Source: Jiangella asiatica
GTDB taxonomy: Bacteria; Actinomycetota; Actinomycetes; Jiangellales; Jiangellaceae
Direction: 5' to 3'
DNA: 64,000 bases
Assembly (NCBI RefSeq): GCF_004349065.1
Contig: NZ_SMKZ01000025.1
Span: 1 to 64,000, forward strand
The notes under the pieces were generated by a model. The model was given only the letters and a program-made list of their open reading frames with translations, searched no databases and was not told the origin of the DNA. Every line of letters starts with the position of its first letter. Within the stretch, counting starts at the first letter, position 1. The translations under genes were made by a program, and so were the position numbers. This document shows positions 19,200 to 28,047 of the stretch, one piece after another.

Positions 19200-19276
19200 G
19201 AAATTCAACAGCGCGCCACAAGATGAATAGAAATTCAAGATTGACTGTTGACACACTCTCGATCCAAGCCTACTGT
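19200..19276 (+). promoter_or_regulatory. Promoter and direct-repeat operator of the first sugar importer
   Basis: TTGACA (19248-19253) and TACTGT (19271-19276) are spaced by 17 bases, a strong vegetative-type promoter in front of the binding-protein gene at 19324. Upstream, GAAATTCAA occurs twice (19200-19208 and 19230-19238), exactly 30 bases apart, about three helical turns. The repeats lie between this promoter and the divergent GH127 operon, so one regulator could control both. The SorC-type protein at 23406-24386 is a candidate. Confidence 0.6.
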
Positions 19277-19323
19277 CAGGCGTCAAACCCCGAAGTCGCA
19301 TGGTCGTCGTCAAGGAGGACGTC

Positions 19324-20643
19324 ATGGTCAGCCGCCGCAATCGCCGGACGCCGACGGCAGCCGGTCTCGTACTCGTCGCCGTCGCACCCCTCGCGGCCTG
19401 TGGTGGCGGCGACGCGACCGACGGCAGCGGTGACGGGACTGACCCCGACGCCTTCACCGTGCTCACCGCCAATGAGAACGAGACCCTCGAGGCCCAGCTC
19501 ACCGCGCTGGCCGAGAACCAGTGCAAGGCCGAGAACGAGGCCCTGCCGCTGGAGCACCAGAAGACGGCGCAGGCCGACACCGTCCAGAAGGTTACGCTGC
19601 TGGCCAGCCAGGACGCGCTGCCTGCCCACTTCATCGCCGGAACCGCGATGGTCCAGCCCGACGGCGACCTCGGCGCGGCGGGGATGGTGCTCGATTACGA
19701 GGAGCTGCTCACCCAGGAGGACGCGTGGGACAACGTCCTGCCCGCGGCCGCGTCGACGGTGGAGCACATCTACGGCGGCATGGTGTCCCTGCCGTACCAG
19801 TACAACCTCGAAGGTATCTGGTACAACAAGGCGATCTTCGCCGAGCTCGGCATCTCCGAGCCGCAGACCTTCGACCAGCTCATCGCCGCCGGAGACGAGC
19901 TTCTCGCGGCCGGCTACCAGCCGTTCGCGCAGGGCGGCGCCGCCGGGTGGCCGCTGACGCGCCTCATCGGCATGTACATCTTCCGCAACGTCGGCCCCGA
20001 CGCCATGGAGAAGATCCGCGACGGCGAGGCCGAGCTCACTGACCCCGAGTACCTCGCCGGTGCCGAGGCGCTCCAGCAGATGGCCGAGAGCGGCTTCTTC
20101 GGCGAGGGCTTCATCTCCCTCGAGCCCGATGCTGCGACGGCGGCCTTCCTCAGCGGCCGGGCGGCGATGAAGTACGACGGCACCTGGATGCTCAGCAGCA
20201 TCAACGACGAGACGCAGAATCAGATCGGGGTCGAGAACGTCGGCTTCATCCCCTTCCCCGAGGTCGAGGGCGGCGCGGGCACGGCCGATCAGTGGCCGGC
20301 GAACGCCGGCGCTGCGATGGCGGCCAACCCCGACGCCGCCGGTCCCAAGGTCGCCGACTGGATCGCGTGCATCGCCGAGAACTACGGCCAGCAGGCGCTG
20401 TCCGACGCCGGCGTCCTGTCGGGCTTCCGGGTCAACGGCGAGGTGACGGACATCCCGGAGACGACGAAGCTGATCCAGGAGCAGCTCGCGGAGATCGACG
20501 AAACCGTCGCCTGGTTCGAGGCCCTCTTCGACTCCAAGTCCAACTCGCTGGCGTCGACCAACGTGACGCTGCTGACGACGGGTCAGATGACACCGGAGCA
20601 ATACATGGCCGACCTCCAGGCGAGCATCGACGCCGCCCGCTGA
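19324..20643 (+). CDS. ABC importer sugar-binding lipoprotein
   Basis: This 439-residue extracellular solute-binding protein (family 1, MalE-like) has a lipoprotein signal (VAVAPLAACGGG). ATG 19324 follows AAGGAGG, which favours it over the ATG at 19300. The fold pattern DAFTVLTANEN...LPYQYNLEGIWYNKAIFAELGISEPQTFDQLI is typical of carbohydrate binding proteins. It is first in an operon with MalF- and MalG-type permeases and a racemase-like gene. Nothing shows the exact sugar. No ATPase gene is linked; a shared MsiK-like ATPase elsewhere would be expected in an actinomycete. Confidence 0.92.
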   Translation: MVSRRNRRTPTAAGLVLVAVAPLAACGGGDATDGSGDGTDPDAFTVLTANENETLEAQLTALAENQCKAENEALPLEHQKTAQADTVQKVTLLASQDALPAHFIAGTAMVQPDGDLGAAGMVLDYEELLTQEDAWDNVLPAAASTVEHIYGGMVSLPYQYNLEGIWYNKAIFAELGISEPQTFDQLIAAGDELLAAGYQPFAQGGAAGWPLTRLIGMYIFRNVGPDAMEKIRDGEAELTDPEYLAGAEALQQMAESGFFGEGFISLEPDAATAAFLSGRAAMKYDGTWMLSSINDETQNQIGVENVGFIPFPEVEGGAGTADQWPANAGAAMAANPDAAGPKVADWIACIAENYGQQALSDAGVLSGFRVNGEVTDIPETTKLIQEQLAEIDETVAWFEALFDSKSNSLASTNVTLLTTGQMTPEQYMADLQASIDAAR

Positions 20644-20683
20644 CCCCGGCAGAGCCGCCCCGGCCCGTCACGAAGGCAACCGC

Positions 20684-21565
20684 ATGAATCGCGTCTACGG
20701 AGACCGCAAGACGATCCTGATCCTCTTGCTGCCGACGCTGGCGATCTACGTCTTCCTCAAGGTCGTGCCCGTCGCGTGGTCGCTGGGCCTCTCGTTCTTC
20801 GAGGGCAACACGCTGCGCGGGTTCGAGTTCGTCGGCTTCGACAACTTCACGACGTTCCTCTCCGACGACGCCGCGCTGCAGTCGGTGCGCGTGAGCATCA
20901 TGTTCGCGGTCCTGGCCACGATCGGCCAGGTCACGCTCGGCTACCTGCTCGCGCTGCTGTACGTCTTCGTGCTGCGGAAGGGTTCGGCGTTCGTGCGGAC
21001 CGCCGTCTTCTTCCCGATGGTGCTGCCGACCGTCGCGGTGGCGCTGCTGTTCCGCAGCTTCGTGGCCGTCGGGGACACGCAGGGGCCCGTCAACGAGATC
21101 ATCAACGCCGCCGGAGGGGAGAGCGTCGAGTTCATGGCCTCCACGTGGGGCACCATGGGCACCGCTCTCGCGATGACGCTGTGGAGCTCCATGGGCTTCT
21201 ACGCCGTCCTGCTGTACACCGGTCTGCTCGACATCCCCGACGAGGTGATCGAGTCCGCGCGCCTGGACGGCGCGGGTGGACTCAGGATGGTGCGCCACGT
21301 CATCATCCCGCTGTCGCTGCCCATCCTGCTGTCGTCGATCATCTTCAGCCTCAACGCCACCCTCAAGGTCTTCGACAGCCTCCTCGCGCTCAACAACGGC
21401 GGGCCAGGCACCTCCACGGCGCCGCTGACCCTGTACATGTACCGGACCGCCTTCGAGTACGCCGAGTACGGCTACGGAAGCACGATCGCACTGGTGCTGA
21501 CCCTGTTGTGCCTCGTGTTCACGCTCACCGTCTTCCGGTCGTCCCGCAGGCGGGTGGAGGACTGA
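20684..21565 (+). CDS. ABC sugar importer permease, MalF/UgpA type
   Basis: This 293-residue protein has six predicted membrane helices, the first at about residues 9-31 (ILILLLPTLAIYVFLKVVPVAWSLG). The EAA-type coupling loop EVIESARLDGAGGLRMVRHVIIPLSLP lies at about 187-213. It forms a heterodimer with the next permease, which starts one base after its stop. It belongs to the importer headed by the lipoprotein at 19324. Confidence 0.93.
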   Translation: MNRVYGDRKTILILLLPTLAIYVFLKVVPVAWSLGLSFFEGNTLRGFEFVGFDNFTTFLSDDAALQSVRVSIMFAVLATIGQVTLGYLLALLYVFVLRKGSAFVRTAVFFPMVLPTVAVALLFRSFVAVGDTQGPVNEIINAAGGESVEFMASTWGTMGTALAMTLWSSMGFYAVLLYTGLLDIPDEVIESARLDGAGGLRMVRHVIIPLSLPILLSSIIFSLNATLKVFDSLLALNNGGPGTSTAPLTLYMYRTAFEYAEYGYGSTIALVLTLLCLVFTLTVFRSSRRRVED

Positions 21566-21566
21566 C

Positions 21567-22481
21567 GTGACAACTACGCAGAGCCTCGTGGAATCGGGAT
21601 CGGCAGCACGCGTGCCAAGCCGCCGGGCCACGCAGCCCTTCCGCCGCCGCGCCCGGCGCCGCCTGCGCCGTCTTCCGGTCTGGTGTGCCGTCGGGCTGCT
21701 GCTCGTGGTCGTTCTGTACCCGCTGCTGTGGATGATCCTCGGGTCGTTCAAGACCCCCACCGAGTTCTTCGAGAACCCCGCCTGGGCCCTGCCGGAGAGT
21801 CTCGATTTCGAGAACTACGTCACGGCGCTCACCCGCGGCGACGTCGCCCTCAACTACCGCAACAGCATGCTGGTGACGCTCCCGTCGGTGTTCCTCATCA
21901 TCATCCTGGGCGTGGCCGCCGGCTACGCCCTGGAGATCATGATCTGGAAGGGGCGGCACAACACGCTGCTGTTCGTCCTCGCCGGCATCATGGTGCCCGG
22001 TCAGATGATCCTCGTGCCGCTGTTCACCATGTACTTCCGCGCCGGCCTGACGGACACCCTCTGGCCACTCGTCCTCACGTACACGGCGATGGGCCTGCCG
22101 CTGACGACGTTCCTGATGGCCGCCTATTTCCGGTCGATGCCGCGCGAGATCTTCGAGGCGGCGGCCGTGGACGGGTCCGGGCCGCTTCGGTCGTTCTTCC
22201 TTATCGGCGTGCCGCTCATGCGCAACGCCATGCTCACCATCGGCCTCATCCAGTTCTTCAGCGTCTTCAACGACCTGCTCATCGCGCTGACGTTCACGAC
22301 CGATCCGGAGCTGGCTACGATCCAGCTGGGCCTGTTGAGCCTGAGCGACGAGTACGGCTCCACGCAGTACGGTCCGCTGTTCGCGGCCATCAGTGTCAAC
22401 ATCGTGGTGCTGCTCGTCGTGTTCGCGTTCCTGAACAAGAAGATCATGGCGGGGTTGGCCGCCGGGTCGTTGAAGGGGTGA
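21567..22481 (+). CDS. ABC sugar importer permease, MalG type
   Basis: This 304-residue protein starts at GTG and carries six helices after a basic N-terminal tail of about 45 residues. The coupling loop is EIFEAAAVDGSGPLRSFFLIGVPLMRNA. It is the partner of the permease at 20684-21565 and ends four bases before the racemase-like gene. Confidence 0.93.
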   Translation: MTTTQSLVESGSAARVPSRRATQPFRRRARRRLRRLPVWCAVGLLLVVVLYPLLWMILGSFKTPTEFFENPAWALPESLDFENYVTALTRGDVALNYRNSMLVTLPSVFLIIILGVAAGYALEIMIWKGRHNTLLFVLAGIMVPGQMILVPLFTMYFRAGLTDTLWPLVLTYTAMGLPLTTFLMAAYFRSMPREIFEAAAVDGSGPLRSFFLIGVPLMRNAMLTIGLIQFFSVFNDLLIALTFTTDPELATIQLGLLSLSDEYGSTQYGPLFAAISVNIVVLLVVFAFLNKKIMAGLAAGSLKG

Positions 22482-22485
22482 CCGA

Positions 22486-23148
22486 GTGACCGGATCCGCA
22501 CCGCGCGTCGCGTTCGTCCACACCGGGGCGGTGGTCATCCCGCCGGTCATGGATCTGGCGCGCCAGCACCTGCCCGAGGCGACGACGGTCAACTACCTCG
22601 ACGACAAGATCGTCCCCGACCTCGCCGATCCCGAGCGGGCGGCGTCGGTGCCCGCTCGGCTCGAAGGGCTGGTCGGTGCCGCGCGGGACGCCGGCGCGGA
22701 CCTCGTCATGCTCACGTGTTCGTCGATCTCGACGCTCGCGGCTCCGACGGCGCGGGCCGTCGGCGTCCCGGTCCTGCGGATCGACGAGGCGATGGCCGAC
22801 GCCGCGGTCGCGGCCGGTGCCCGGATCGCCGTCCTGGCCACGCTGCCGACCACCTGTGCGCCCACGACCGGGCTCATCGAGGAGCGCGCGGCGCTCGCCG
22901 GCCGCTCGCCGACTATCACGAGCGAGATCGTCGACGGCGCCTTCGCCGCGGTGTCGAGTGGGGACCGGTCCTCGCACGACCGCCTCGTGGCCGAGGCCAT
23001 CGAGCGGGTTGCCCGTGACTGCGACGTGGTCGTGCTGGCCCAGGCGTCGATGGCGAGCGCCGCTGCGGCGGTAGTCGTCGAGGTGCCGGTTCTGACCAGC
23101 CTGGAGCCGGGCATCCGCCGGCTGCGCGAGGCTGTCGACGAGCTCTGA
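22486..23148 (+). CDS. Aspartate/glutamate racemase-superfamily protein lacking the second catalytic cysteine
   Basis: This 220-residue protein has the Asp/Glu/hydantoin racemase fold pattern. The first lobe has the usual catalytic-cysteine site (VMLTCSSISTLA, Cys at about 78). In the second lobe, where GC(T/A) is expected, the sequence is VVVLAQASMAS, with alanine in the cysteine position. Loss of one cysteine argues against two-base racemisation and for a decarboxylase, isomerase or other single-thiol reaction. It is the last gene of the sugar-importer operon, so its substrate is probably derived from the imported compound. Confidence 0.75.
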   Translation: MTGSAPRVAFVHTGAVVIPPVMDLARQHLPEATTVNYLDDKIVPDLADPERAASVPARLEGLVGAARDAGADLVMLTCSSISTLAAPTARAVGVPVLRIDEAMADAAVAAGARIAVLATLPTTCAPTTGLIEERAALAGRSPTITSEIVDGAFAAVSSGDRSSHDRLVAEAIERVARDCDVVVLAQASMASAAAAVVVEVPVLTSLEPGIRRLREAVDEL

Positions 23149-23287
23149 CGGCACGCGTTCCCATGATCAGGAGCAGACTTGTGCTGCCGGAGAGGTTGTC
23201 GCGTCATCGTCGGCCGTCCCCGGTGCGCTGGAAATCCTCCGCCACGCTGAGCTGGGCCGATGCCGCCGACGTCGCGAGGGCCGGTGC

Positions 23288-23356
23288 ACATCACCAGGAC
23301 TTCTCGCCCTCACCAGGGACGCAAGCATGGTGACGCACCAGAAGTCCTGGTGATGT
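23288..23356 (+). repeat. Mosaic palindromic repeat, copy 2
   Basis: Arms ACATCACCAGGACTTCT (23288-23304) and AGAAGTCCTGGTGATGT (23340-23356) are perfectly complementary over 17 bases, around an inner stem CACCA/TGGTG. The core CTCACCA...GCAAGCATGGTG is shared with the other copies. It sits between convergent genes, so its transcript would fold into a stable hairpin and may end transcription from both sides. The rest of 23149-23405 shows no gene. Confidence 0.85.
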
Positions 23357-23405
23357 CGCCCATCGTTCGGCGCGCTTGCTACACCTGATCAAGAAGTCGC
23401 CGCGG

Positions 23406-24386
23406 TCAGGCGCGCGCGGTGAGCTCGTTCGCGGTGCGGAGATCGGTCACGAGGGTGGTGACCCACCCGCCGGCCAAGGCCCCGTGGATCGCGTCGAGCT
23501 TGCGGCTACCGCCGGCGATGCCGACGCGTCGCGGAATGCGCGTGAGGTCGTCGACGGGGATGGCGATGATGCGGTCGTCGAGCTCGCCGCGCACGAGTGA
23601 GCCGTCGGCGCGGAAGATGCGGTGGCAGATGTCGCCGACCGCGCCGTCGTCGACCAGCGCGCGGCGCTCCTCGACCTCGAACGCGTTGCCGCTGGTGGCC
23701 AGGACGTCGGACGGTTCGATGCTGCCGATGCCCATGATGGTCATCGTCAGCTCGCGCCAGTGCCGCGTGACCTCCTGCATCGACGGATCGGAGAGCAGGC
23801 TGTCGCGGACGGCGGGACTGGCGACCACGCCGGGCGCCTGGACGTAGACGGGCTCCGCACCGAGCATGCGGGCGAGCTCGCCCAGGATGCGGTTGGAGTG
23901 GCTCTGTGCCTCGGGCGCGCCGATGCCGCCGAGCAGCTGCACGACCTCGGTCGCGCCGCGGACGGTGAACGGCCGCAGGCGTTCGACCATCGCGAGCACG
24001 GTCTGGCTCCAGGAGGACACCCCGATGCGGTCTCCGCCCGACAGCGTCGCCTCGAGGTACGCGGCCGCGCCGGCGCCGACCGCGGCCAACAGCTCGGCCT
24101 CGTCGGCGTCGGAGTCGACGTCGACGACGACCGCCTCGGCGATGCCGTACTGTTCCTCCAGCTGCTCCTCCAGCTCGGAGTAGACGCCGGGCGCGACGGT
24201 GACGGTAGTGCGGACGATGCCCACGGCCTCGGCGCGCTTGAGCAGCCGCGAGACCTTCGCCTGTGAGATATTGAGCGCAGCGGCGATGTCCGCCTGCCGG
24301 ACACCCCGCTCGTGGTACATGCGGGCGACCTTGGTGAGCAGGCGGACCTGGCCGTCCTGGGGACGCGTGGCGCGCGCTTTGGACAC
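23406..24386 (-). CDS. SorC/DeoR-type sugar-binding transcriptional regulator
   Basis: This 326-residue protein has an N-terminal helix-turn-helix (about 29-52; RQADIAAALNISQAKVSRLLKRA) followed by a SorC-type phosphosugar-binding domain (about 70-320). The latter contains GGDRIGVSSWSQT and IGSIEPSDV regions typical of the CggR/SorC fold. GTG 24386 follows GGAG. It lies between the importer operon and the GH78 rhamnosidase gene, so it probably senses a phosphorylated intermediate of this locus. The 30-base direct repeat at 19200-19238 is a candidate binding site. Confidence 0.9.
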   Translation of the reverse strand: MSKARATRPQDGQVRLLTKVARMYHERGVRQADIAAALNISQAKVSRLLKRAEAVGIVRTTVTVAPGVYSELEEQLEEQYGIAEAVVVDVDSDADEAELLAAVGAGAAAYLEATLSGGDRIGVSSWSQTVLAMVERLRPFTVRGATEVVQLLGGIGAPEAQSHSNRILGELARMLGAEPVYVQAPGVVASPAVRDSLLSDPSMQEVTRHWRELTMTIMGIGSIEPSDVLATSGNAFEVEERRALVDDGAVGDICHRIFRADGSLVRGELDDRIIAIPVDDLTRIPRRVGIAGGSRKLDAIHGALAGGWVTTLVTDLRTANELTARA

Positions 24387-24494
24387 GTCTGCTCCGATCG
24401 ATGGCGACCCCGGTCGCCGGCATCGCGATTCGCTAACGAAAGGATATTCATCCAGCAGCGGATCGGCCAGTCGCCGGGCCGGGACGGTCCCGGA

Positions 24495-27092
24495 TCAGCG
24501 CGGCAAGGTCGTGGTTCGGGTGTGCGTACCGGGCGGGAGGGTCTCGTCGTCGCGACCGTTCAGCTGGAGGACCGCCTCGGCGCCGACCGGCACCACCGCG
24601 TCGACGTGGAGGTCCCGCCCGTCGAGGCGCCAGGAGATGGCGGCCTCGCCGTACGGGGTGAGGTGACGGGCGGCGGCCGACGTCAGCCCGCCGCCGGGCC
24701 GCGGTGCGAAGCGGATGCGCCGATAACCGGGCTCCGCCGGTGCCAGGCCCGCGACCACACGATGCATCCAGTCGGCCACCGCGCCGAGGGCGTAGTGGTT
24801 GAACGACGTCATGGTGCCGGGGTTGACGGTGCCGTCGGGCAGCAGCGAGTCCCACCGCTCCCACACGGTCGTGGCGCCCATCGTCACCTGGTACAGCCAC
24901 GACGGACACTCGCGCTCCATGAGGAGGTCGTACGCGGTCTCGGTGTGGCCCGAGTCGCTCAGCGCATCGGTCACCAGCGGCGTGCCCACGAAGCCGGTCG
25001 CGATTCGGTTGCCAGCCTTGCGCACCAGCTCGGCCAGGCGGGTCGCCGCGGCAGCGCGGCCGTTCTCGTCGGGGATCAGGTCGAACCGGAGCGCCAGGGC
25101 GTAGGCGGTCTGCGCGTCGCTGGTCATCGTCCCGTCGTCGTGCACGTACGCCGCCGCGAAGGCCGCGGCGACCTCGTCGGCCAGGGCGTCGTACCGCTCG
25201 GTCTCCGCGGCGAGCCCCAGTGCCTCGGCCATGCGCGCGACGATGCGCGTCGACCGCGCGAAGTACGCCGTCGCCACCAGATAGCGGTCGGTACGCGCGT
25301 CGGCCGGGTCCTCGGGAGGTGCCGCCGGATCGAGCCAGTCGCCGAGCTGGAATCCGGTGTCCCACCGTCGTGACGGGCCCGACAGGCGCTCGACGAGGTC
25401 CACCCAGCGGCGCGCGCTGTCGAACTGCGCGTCGAGCACGCCGAGGTCGGCGAACCGCTCGTAGAGCGTCCACGGCAGCAGCGTGGCGACGTCGCCCCAC
25501 GCCGCGCCCGGACGCAGCGGCGTCCACATCTGGTGCGCGGGGATGACCGGCACGTACCAGGGCACCGTCCCGTCGGGCAACTGCTCGATCGCGACGTCGC
25601 GCAGCCAGCCCGACAGCATGCCGCTCACGTCGAACAGGTACGACGCGGTCGGCCCGAAGACCTGGATGTCGCCGGTCCAGCCGACCCGCTCGTCGCGCTG
25701 GGGGCAGTCGGTCGGGATGTCGACGACGTTGCCCCTCATGCCCCACACGACGTTGTCGTGCAGGCGGTTGAGCAGCGGGTCGGACGACTCGAACCAGCCG
25801 GTGCGCTCAAGGTCGGTGTGGATGACCCGGGCGACGATCGAACCGTCGCCGGCCGCGGCGTCGAGGTCGCCGGGCCAGCCGGACACCTCGACGTAGCGGA
25901 AGCCGTGGAACGTGAAACGTGGCTCCCACTCCTCGCCGTCCGGGCGTCCGGCCAAGGTGTACGTGTCGGTGGAGCGCGCCTCTCGCAACGGCCGGGTGTA
26001 CAGCTCGCCGTCCTGGAGCACCTCCGCGGTGCGCAGTGAGACCGACGCGCCCGCCTCGCCGGTCGCGCGGATGCGCACGCGCCCGACGAGGTTCTGGCCG
26101 AAGTCGAGGATGTGGCGGCCGCTGGGGCTGGTGAGCACCGCGACGGGCGCGACGTCCTGGGTACGGCGGACCGGGGGTGCGGTCGGTGCCACGAGCGTCG
26201 CGGGATCGCGGTGGCGCACCGAGACGACCTCCCAGGCGCTGTCGTCGAAGCCCGCGCGGGACCACCCCGGCTGCTCCTCGCGGGCGTCGTGGTCCTCGCC
26301 GTCGTAGATGCCGGTGCGGATGATCGGGCTGGGTGCGGCGCGCCACGAGGGATCGGTGGCGACCACCTCGCGCGTGCCGTCGGCGTAGGTCAGCTCGAGC
26401 TGCCCGAGGAACGACAGGTCGTAGCCGTAGAGGTTGCGGAAGCCGCCCCGCCACCCCAGACGGCCGCGGTACCAACCGTCGCCGAGCCACGCGCCGATGG
26501 CGTTCTGGCCGGGCCGGACGAGCCCGGTGACGTCGTAGGTGTAGTAGCGCAGCCGTTCGCCGTAGACCGTCCACCCCGGCGACAGGGTGTCGTCGCCGAC
26601 CCGCTCACCGTTGATCTCGGCCTCGTACAATCCGTGCGCCGTCGCGTACAGCCGTGCGCGCACCAGGCCGGCGCGCGCCTCGAAGTCCCGGCGAACGATC
26701 GACGGGCGGCGCTCGTCGGAGTCGGGGTCCTCGTTCCAGGTGGCACCGACCGGCCGGGCGACCCAGTCCGCGGGGGCGAGCAGGCCCACTTCGACGGTGG
26801 CCGGATCGGACGGCGCCGACCATGCACCGTTCGTCCCACGGACGGCGACCCGGACCGTCGCCGCCTCGCGCGATCGCAGCGGCGAGGCGGGCCACGGCAC
26901 GAGGATCTGCTCGGCGGACTCCACCTCGTACGAGTGGATGTTGCCGTTCCTGACGATGTCGATCCGGTAGGCGGTCTGCCGCCAGCCCGACGGCGCCGAC
27001 CGTACCCGCCACGACAGGCGCGGTCGCGGCTCGCCGATGCCCAGAGCGTCCCGATGGTGTTCGAAGCGGGGTGCGTCGACGACGGTCGCCAT
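24495..27092 (-). CDS. Glycoside hydrolase family 78 alpha-L-rhamnosidase
   Basis: This 865-residue protein has the full GH78 order: N-terminal Ig-like domain, Bac_rhamnosid_N lectin-like domain (about 150-310), a concanavalin-like domain, the (alpha/alpha)6 barrel with the catalytic region DCPQRDERVGWTGD (about 461-474) and a C-terminal beta-sandwich. No signal peptide is present, so it acts on imported rhamnosides. ATG 27092 follows GGGAG. A LacI-type operator lies upstream at 27110. The SorC regulator gene follows after 108 bases on the same strand. Confidence 0.94.
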   Translation of the reverse strand: MATVVDAPRFEHHRDALGIGEPRPRLSWRVRSAPSGWRQTAYRIDIVRNGNIHSYEVESAEQILVPWPASPLRSREAATVRVAVRGTNGAWSAPSDPATVEVGLLAPADWVARPVGATWNEDPDSDERRPSIVRRDFEARAGLVRARLYATAHGLYEAEINGERVGDDTLSPGWTVYGERLRYYTYDVTGLVRPGQNAIGAWLGDGWYRGRLGWRGGFRNLYGYDLSFLGQLELTYADGTREVVATDPSWRAAPSPIIRTGIYDGEDHDAREEQPGWSRAGFDDSAWEVVSVRHRDPATLVAPTAPPVRRTQDVAPVAVLTSPSGRHILDFGQNLVGRVRIRATGEAGASVSLRTAEVLQDGELYTRPLREARSTDTYTLAGRPDGEEWEPRFTFHGFRYVEVSGWPGDLDAAAGDGSIVARVIHTDLERTGWFESSDPLLNRLHDNVVWGMRGNVVDIPTDCPQRDERVGWTGDIQVFGPTASYLFDVSGMLSGWLRDVAIEQLPDGTVPWYVPVIPAHQMWTPLRPGAAWGDVATLLPWTLYERFADLGVLDAQFDSARRWVDLVERLSGPSRRWDTGFQLGDWLDPAAPPEDPADARTDRYLVATAYFARSTRIVARMAEALGLAAETERYDALADEVAAAFAAAYVHDDGTMTSDAQTAYALALRFDLIPDENGRAAAATRLAELVRKAGNRIATGFVGTPLVTDALSDSGHTETAYDLLMERECPSWLYQVTMGATTVWERWDSLLPDGTVNPGTMTSFNHYALGAVADWMHRVVAGLAPAEPGYRRIRFAPRPGGGLTSAAARHLTPYGEAAISWRLDGRDLHVDAVVPVGAEAVLQLNGRDDETLPPGTHTRTTTLPR

Positions 27093-27109
27093 GCCGGGTC
27101 TCCCTCATG

Positions 27110-27126
27110 GATCGAAACGATTCAAG
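27110..27126. promoter_or_regulatory. LacI-type operator between GH78 and the oxidoreductase gene
   Basis: ATCGAAACGATTCAA is an imperfect palindrome with the central CG of LacI/GalR operators. It lies 18 bases upstream of the GH78 start and about 80 bases before the divergent gene at 27207. It shares GAAACG with the site at 29103. Confidence 0.5.
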
Positions 27127-27206
27127 ATAGTCTAGGGCCACTGCCGCCGCGGCGCTGACCGGCGGCGTCTCGTCCCGCTCCACACGCGGCTGAACAGGAG
27201 ATCCAG

Positions 27207-28034
27207 GTGATCGGCGTCACCGGTAGTGGCGGCAAGCTGGGCAAGGCAACAGTGGCGCGGCTGCGAGCCGACGGCCACGACGTCATGGGCTTCGACCTGG
27301 CGGGCCCTCCGGGCGCGGGGTTCACCCGCGTCAACCTGACCGACTTCGGGCAGACGCTCGACGCGTTCCTGTCGGTCACCGCCCGCCACCACGGCCTCGA
27401 CGCCCTGGTGCACCTGGCCGCGATCCCTGTGAACGGGCTCGTGCCCGACGCCGCCACCTTTCACAACAACGTGACGGTGTCGTTCAACGCGCTGTTCGCC
27501 GCCCATCGCGCCGGCATCCGCACCATCGTCCTCGCGTCGAGTATCACCGCCATGGGATTCCCGTTCGACGAAGCGCCGCCGGCCCTCCCCGTCGACGAGA
27601 CCTACACCCGCGCCACCAACACCTACGGATTGGGAAAGGTCGCTGAGGAGGCGATGGCGGCGCAGCTCGTCACCTGGGCCCACGGCACCTCGATCACGGC
27701 GCTGCGCTTCACGAACGTCGTCGCCGAGGACGAGTACGCCACCTTCGAGCGGGCGGAGGATCCGGGCTACCGCCGCGACCTCCTCGGATCGTGGGTCGAC
27801 GCGCGCGACGGTGCCCGGGCCATCGCGCTCGCGCTCGCGGCGGCTCAGCCGGGCTTCGAGGTGTACAACGTGGCGGCACCGGAGTCGGGCTCGCGCATCC
27901 CCTCGCGGCGGCTGGCCGCGGACTGGTTCCCGGGGACCCCGGTCGCCGACGACCTCGGCGAGTACGAGTCGCTCATGTCCACCCGCAAGATCCGCGAGCG
28001 GCTCGGGTTCGTCGCGGCGCACGACTGGCGCTGA
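27207..28034 (+). CDS. NAD-dependent epimerase/dehydratase-type oxidoreductase
   Basis: This 275-residue Rossmann protein has the nucleotide loop GSGGKLG (6-12), an S-Y-K triad (S111/S112, Y140 and K144 in YGLGK) and a short C-terminal part. It is of the extended SDR type, in the size range of uronate and sugar dehydrogenases rather than full-length nucleotide-sugar epimerases. GTG 27207 follows CAGGAG. It is divergent from GH78 and likely shares the LacI-type operator. It may oxidise a monosaccharide released in this locus; rhamnose and apiose are both possible. Confidence 0.85.
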   Translation: MIGVTGSGGKLGKATVARLRADGHDVMGFDLAGPPGAGFTRVNLTDFGQTLDAFLSVTARHHGLDALVHLAAIPVNGLVPDAATFHNNVTVSFNALFAAHRAGIRTIVLASSITAMGFPFDEAPPALPVDETYTRATNTYGLGKVAEEAMAAQLVTWAHGTSITALRFTNVVAEDEYATFERAEDPGYRRDLLGSWVDARDGARAIALALAAAQPGFEVYNVAAPESGSRIPSRRLAADWFPGTPVADDLGEYESLMSTRKIRERLGFVAAHDWR

Positions 28035-28047
28035 GGCCCAGCCGTCG

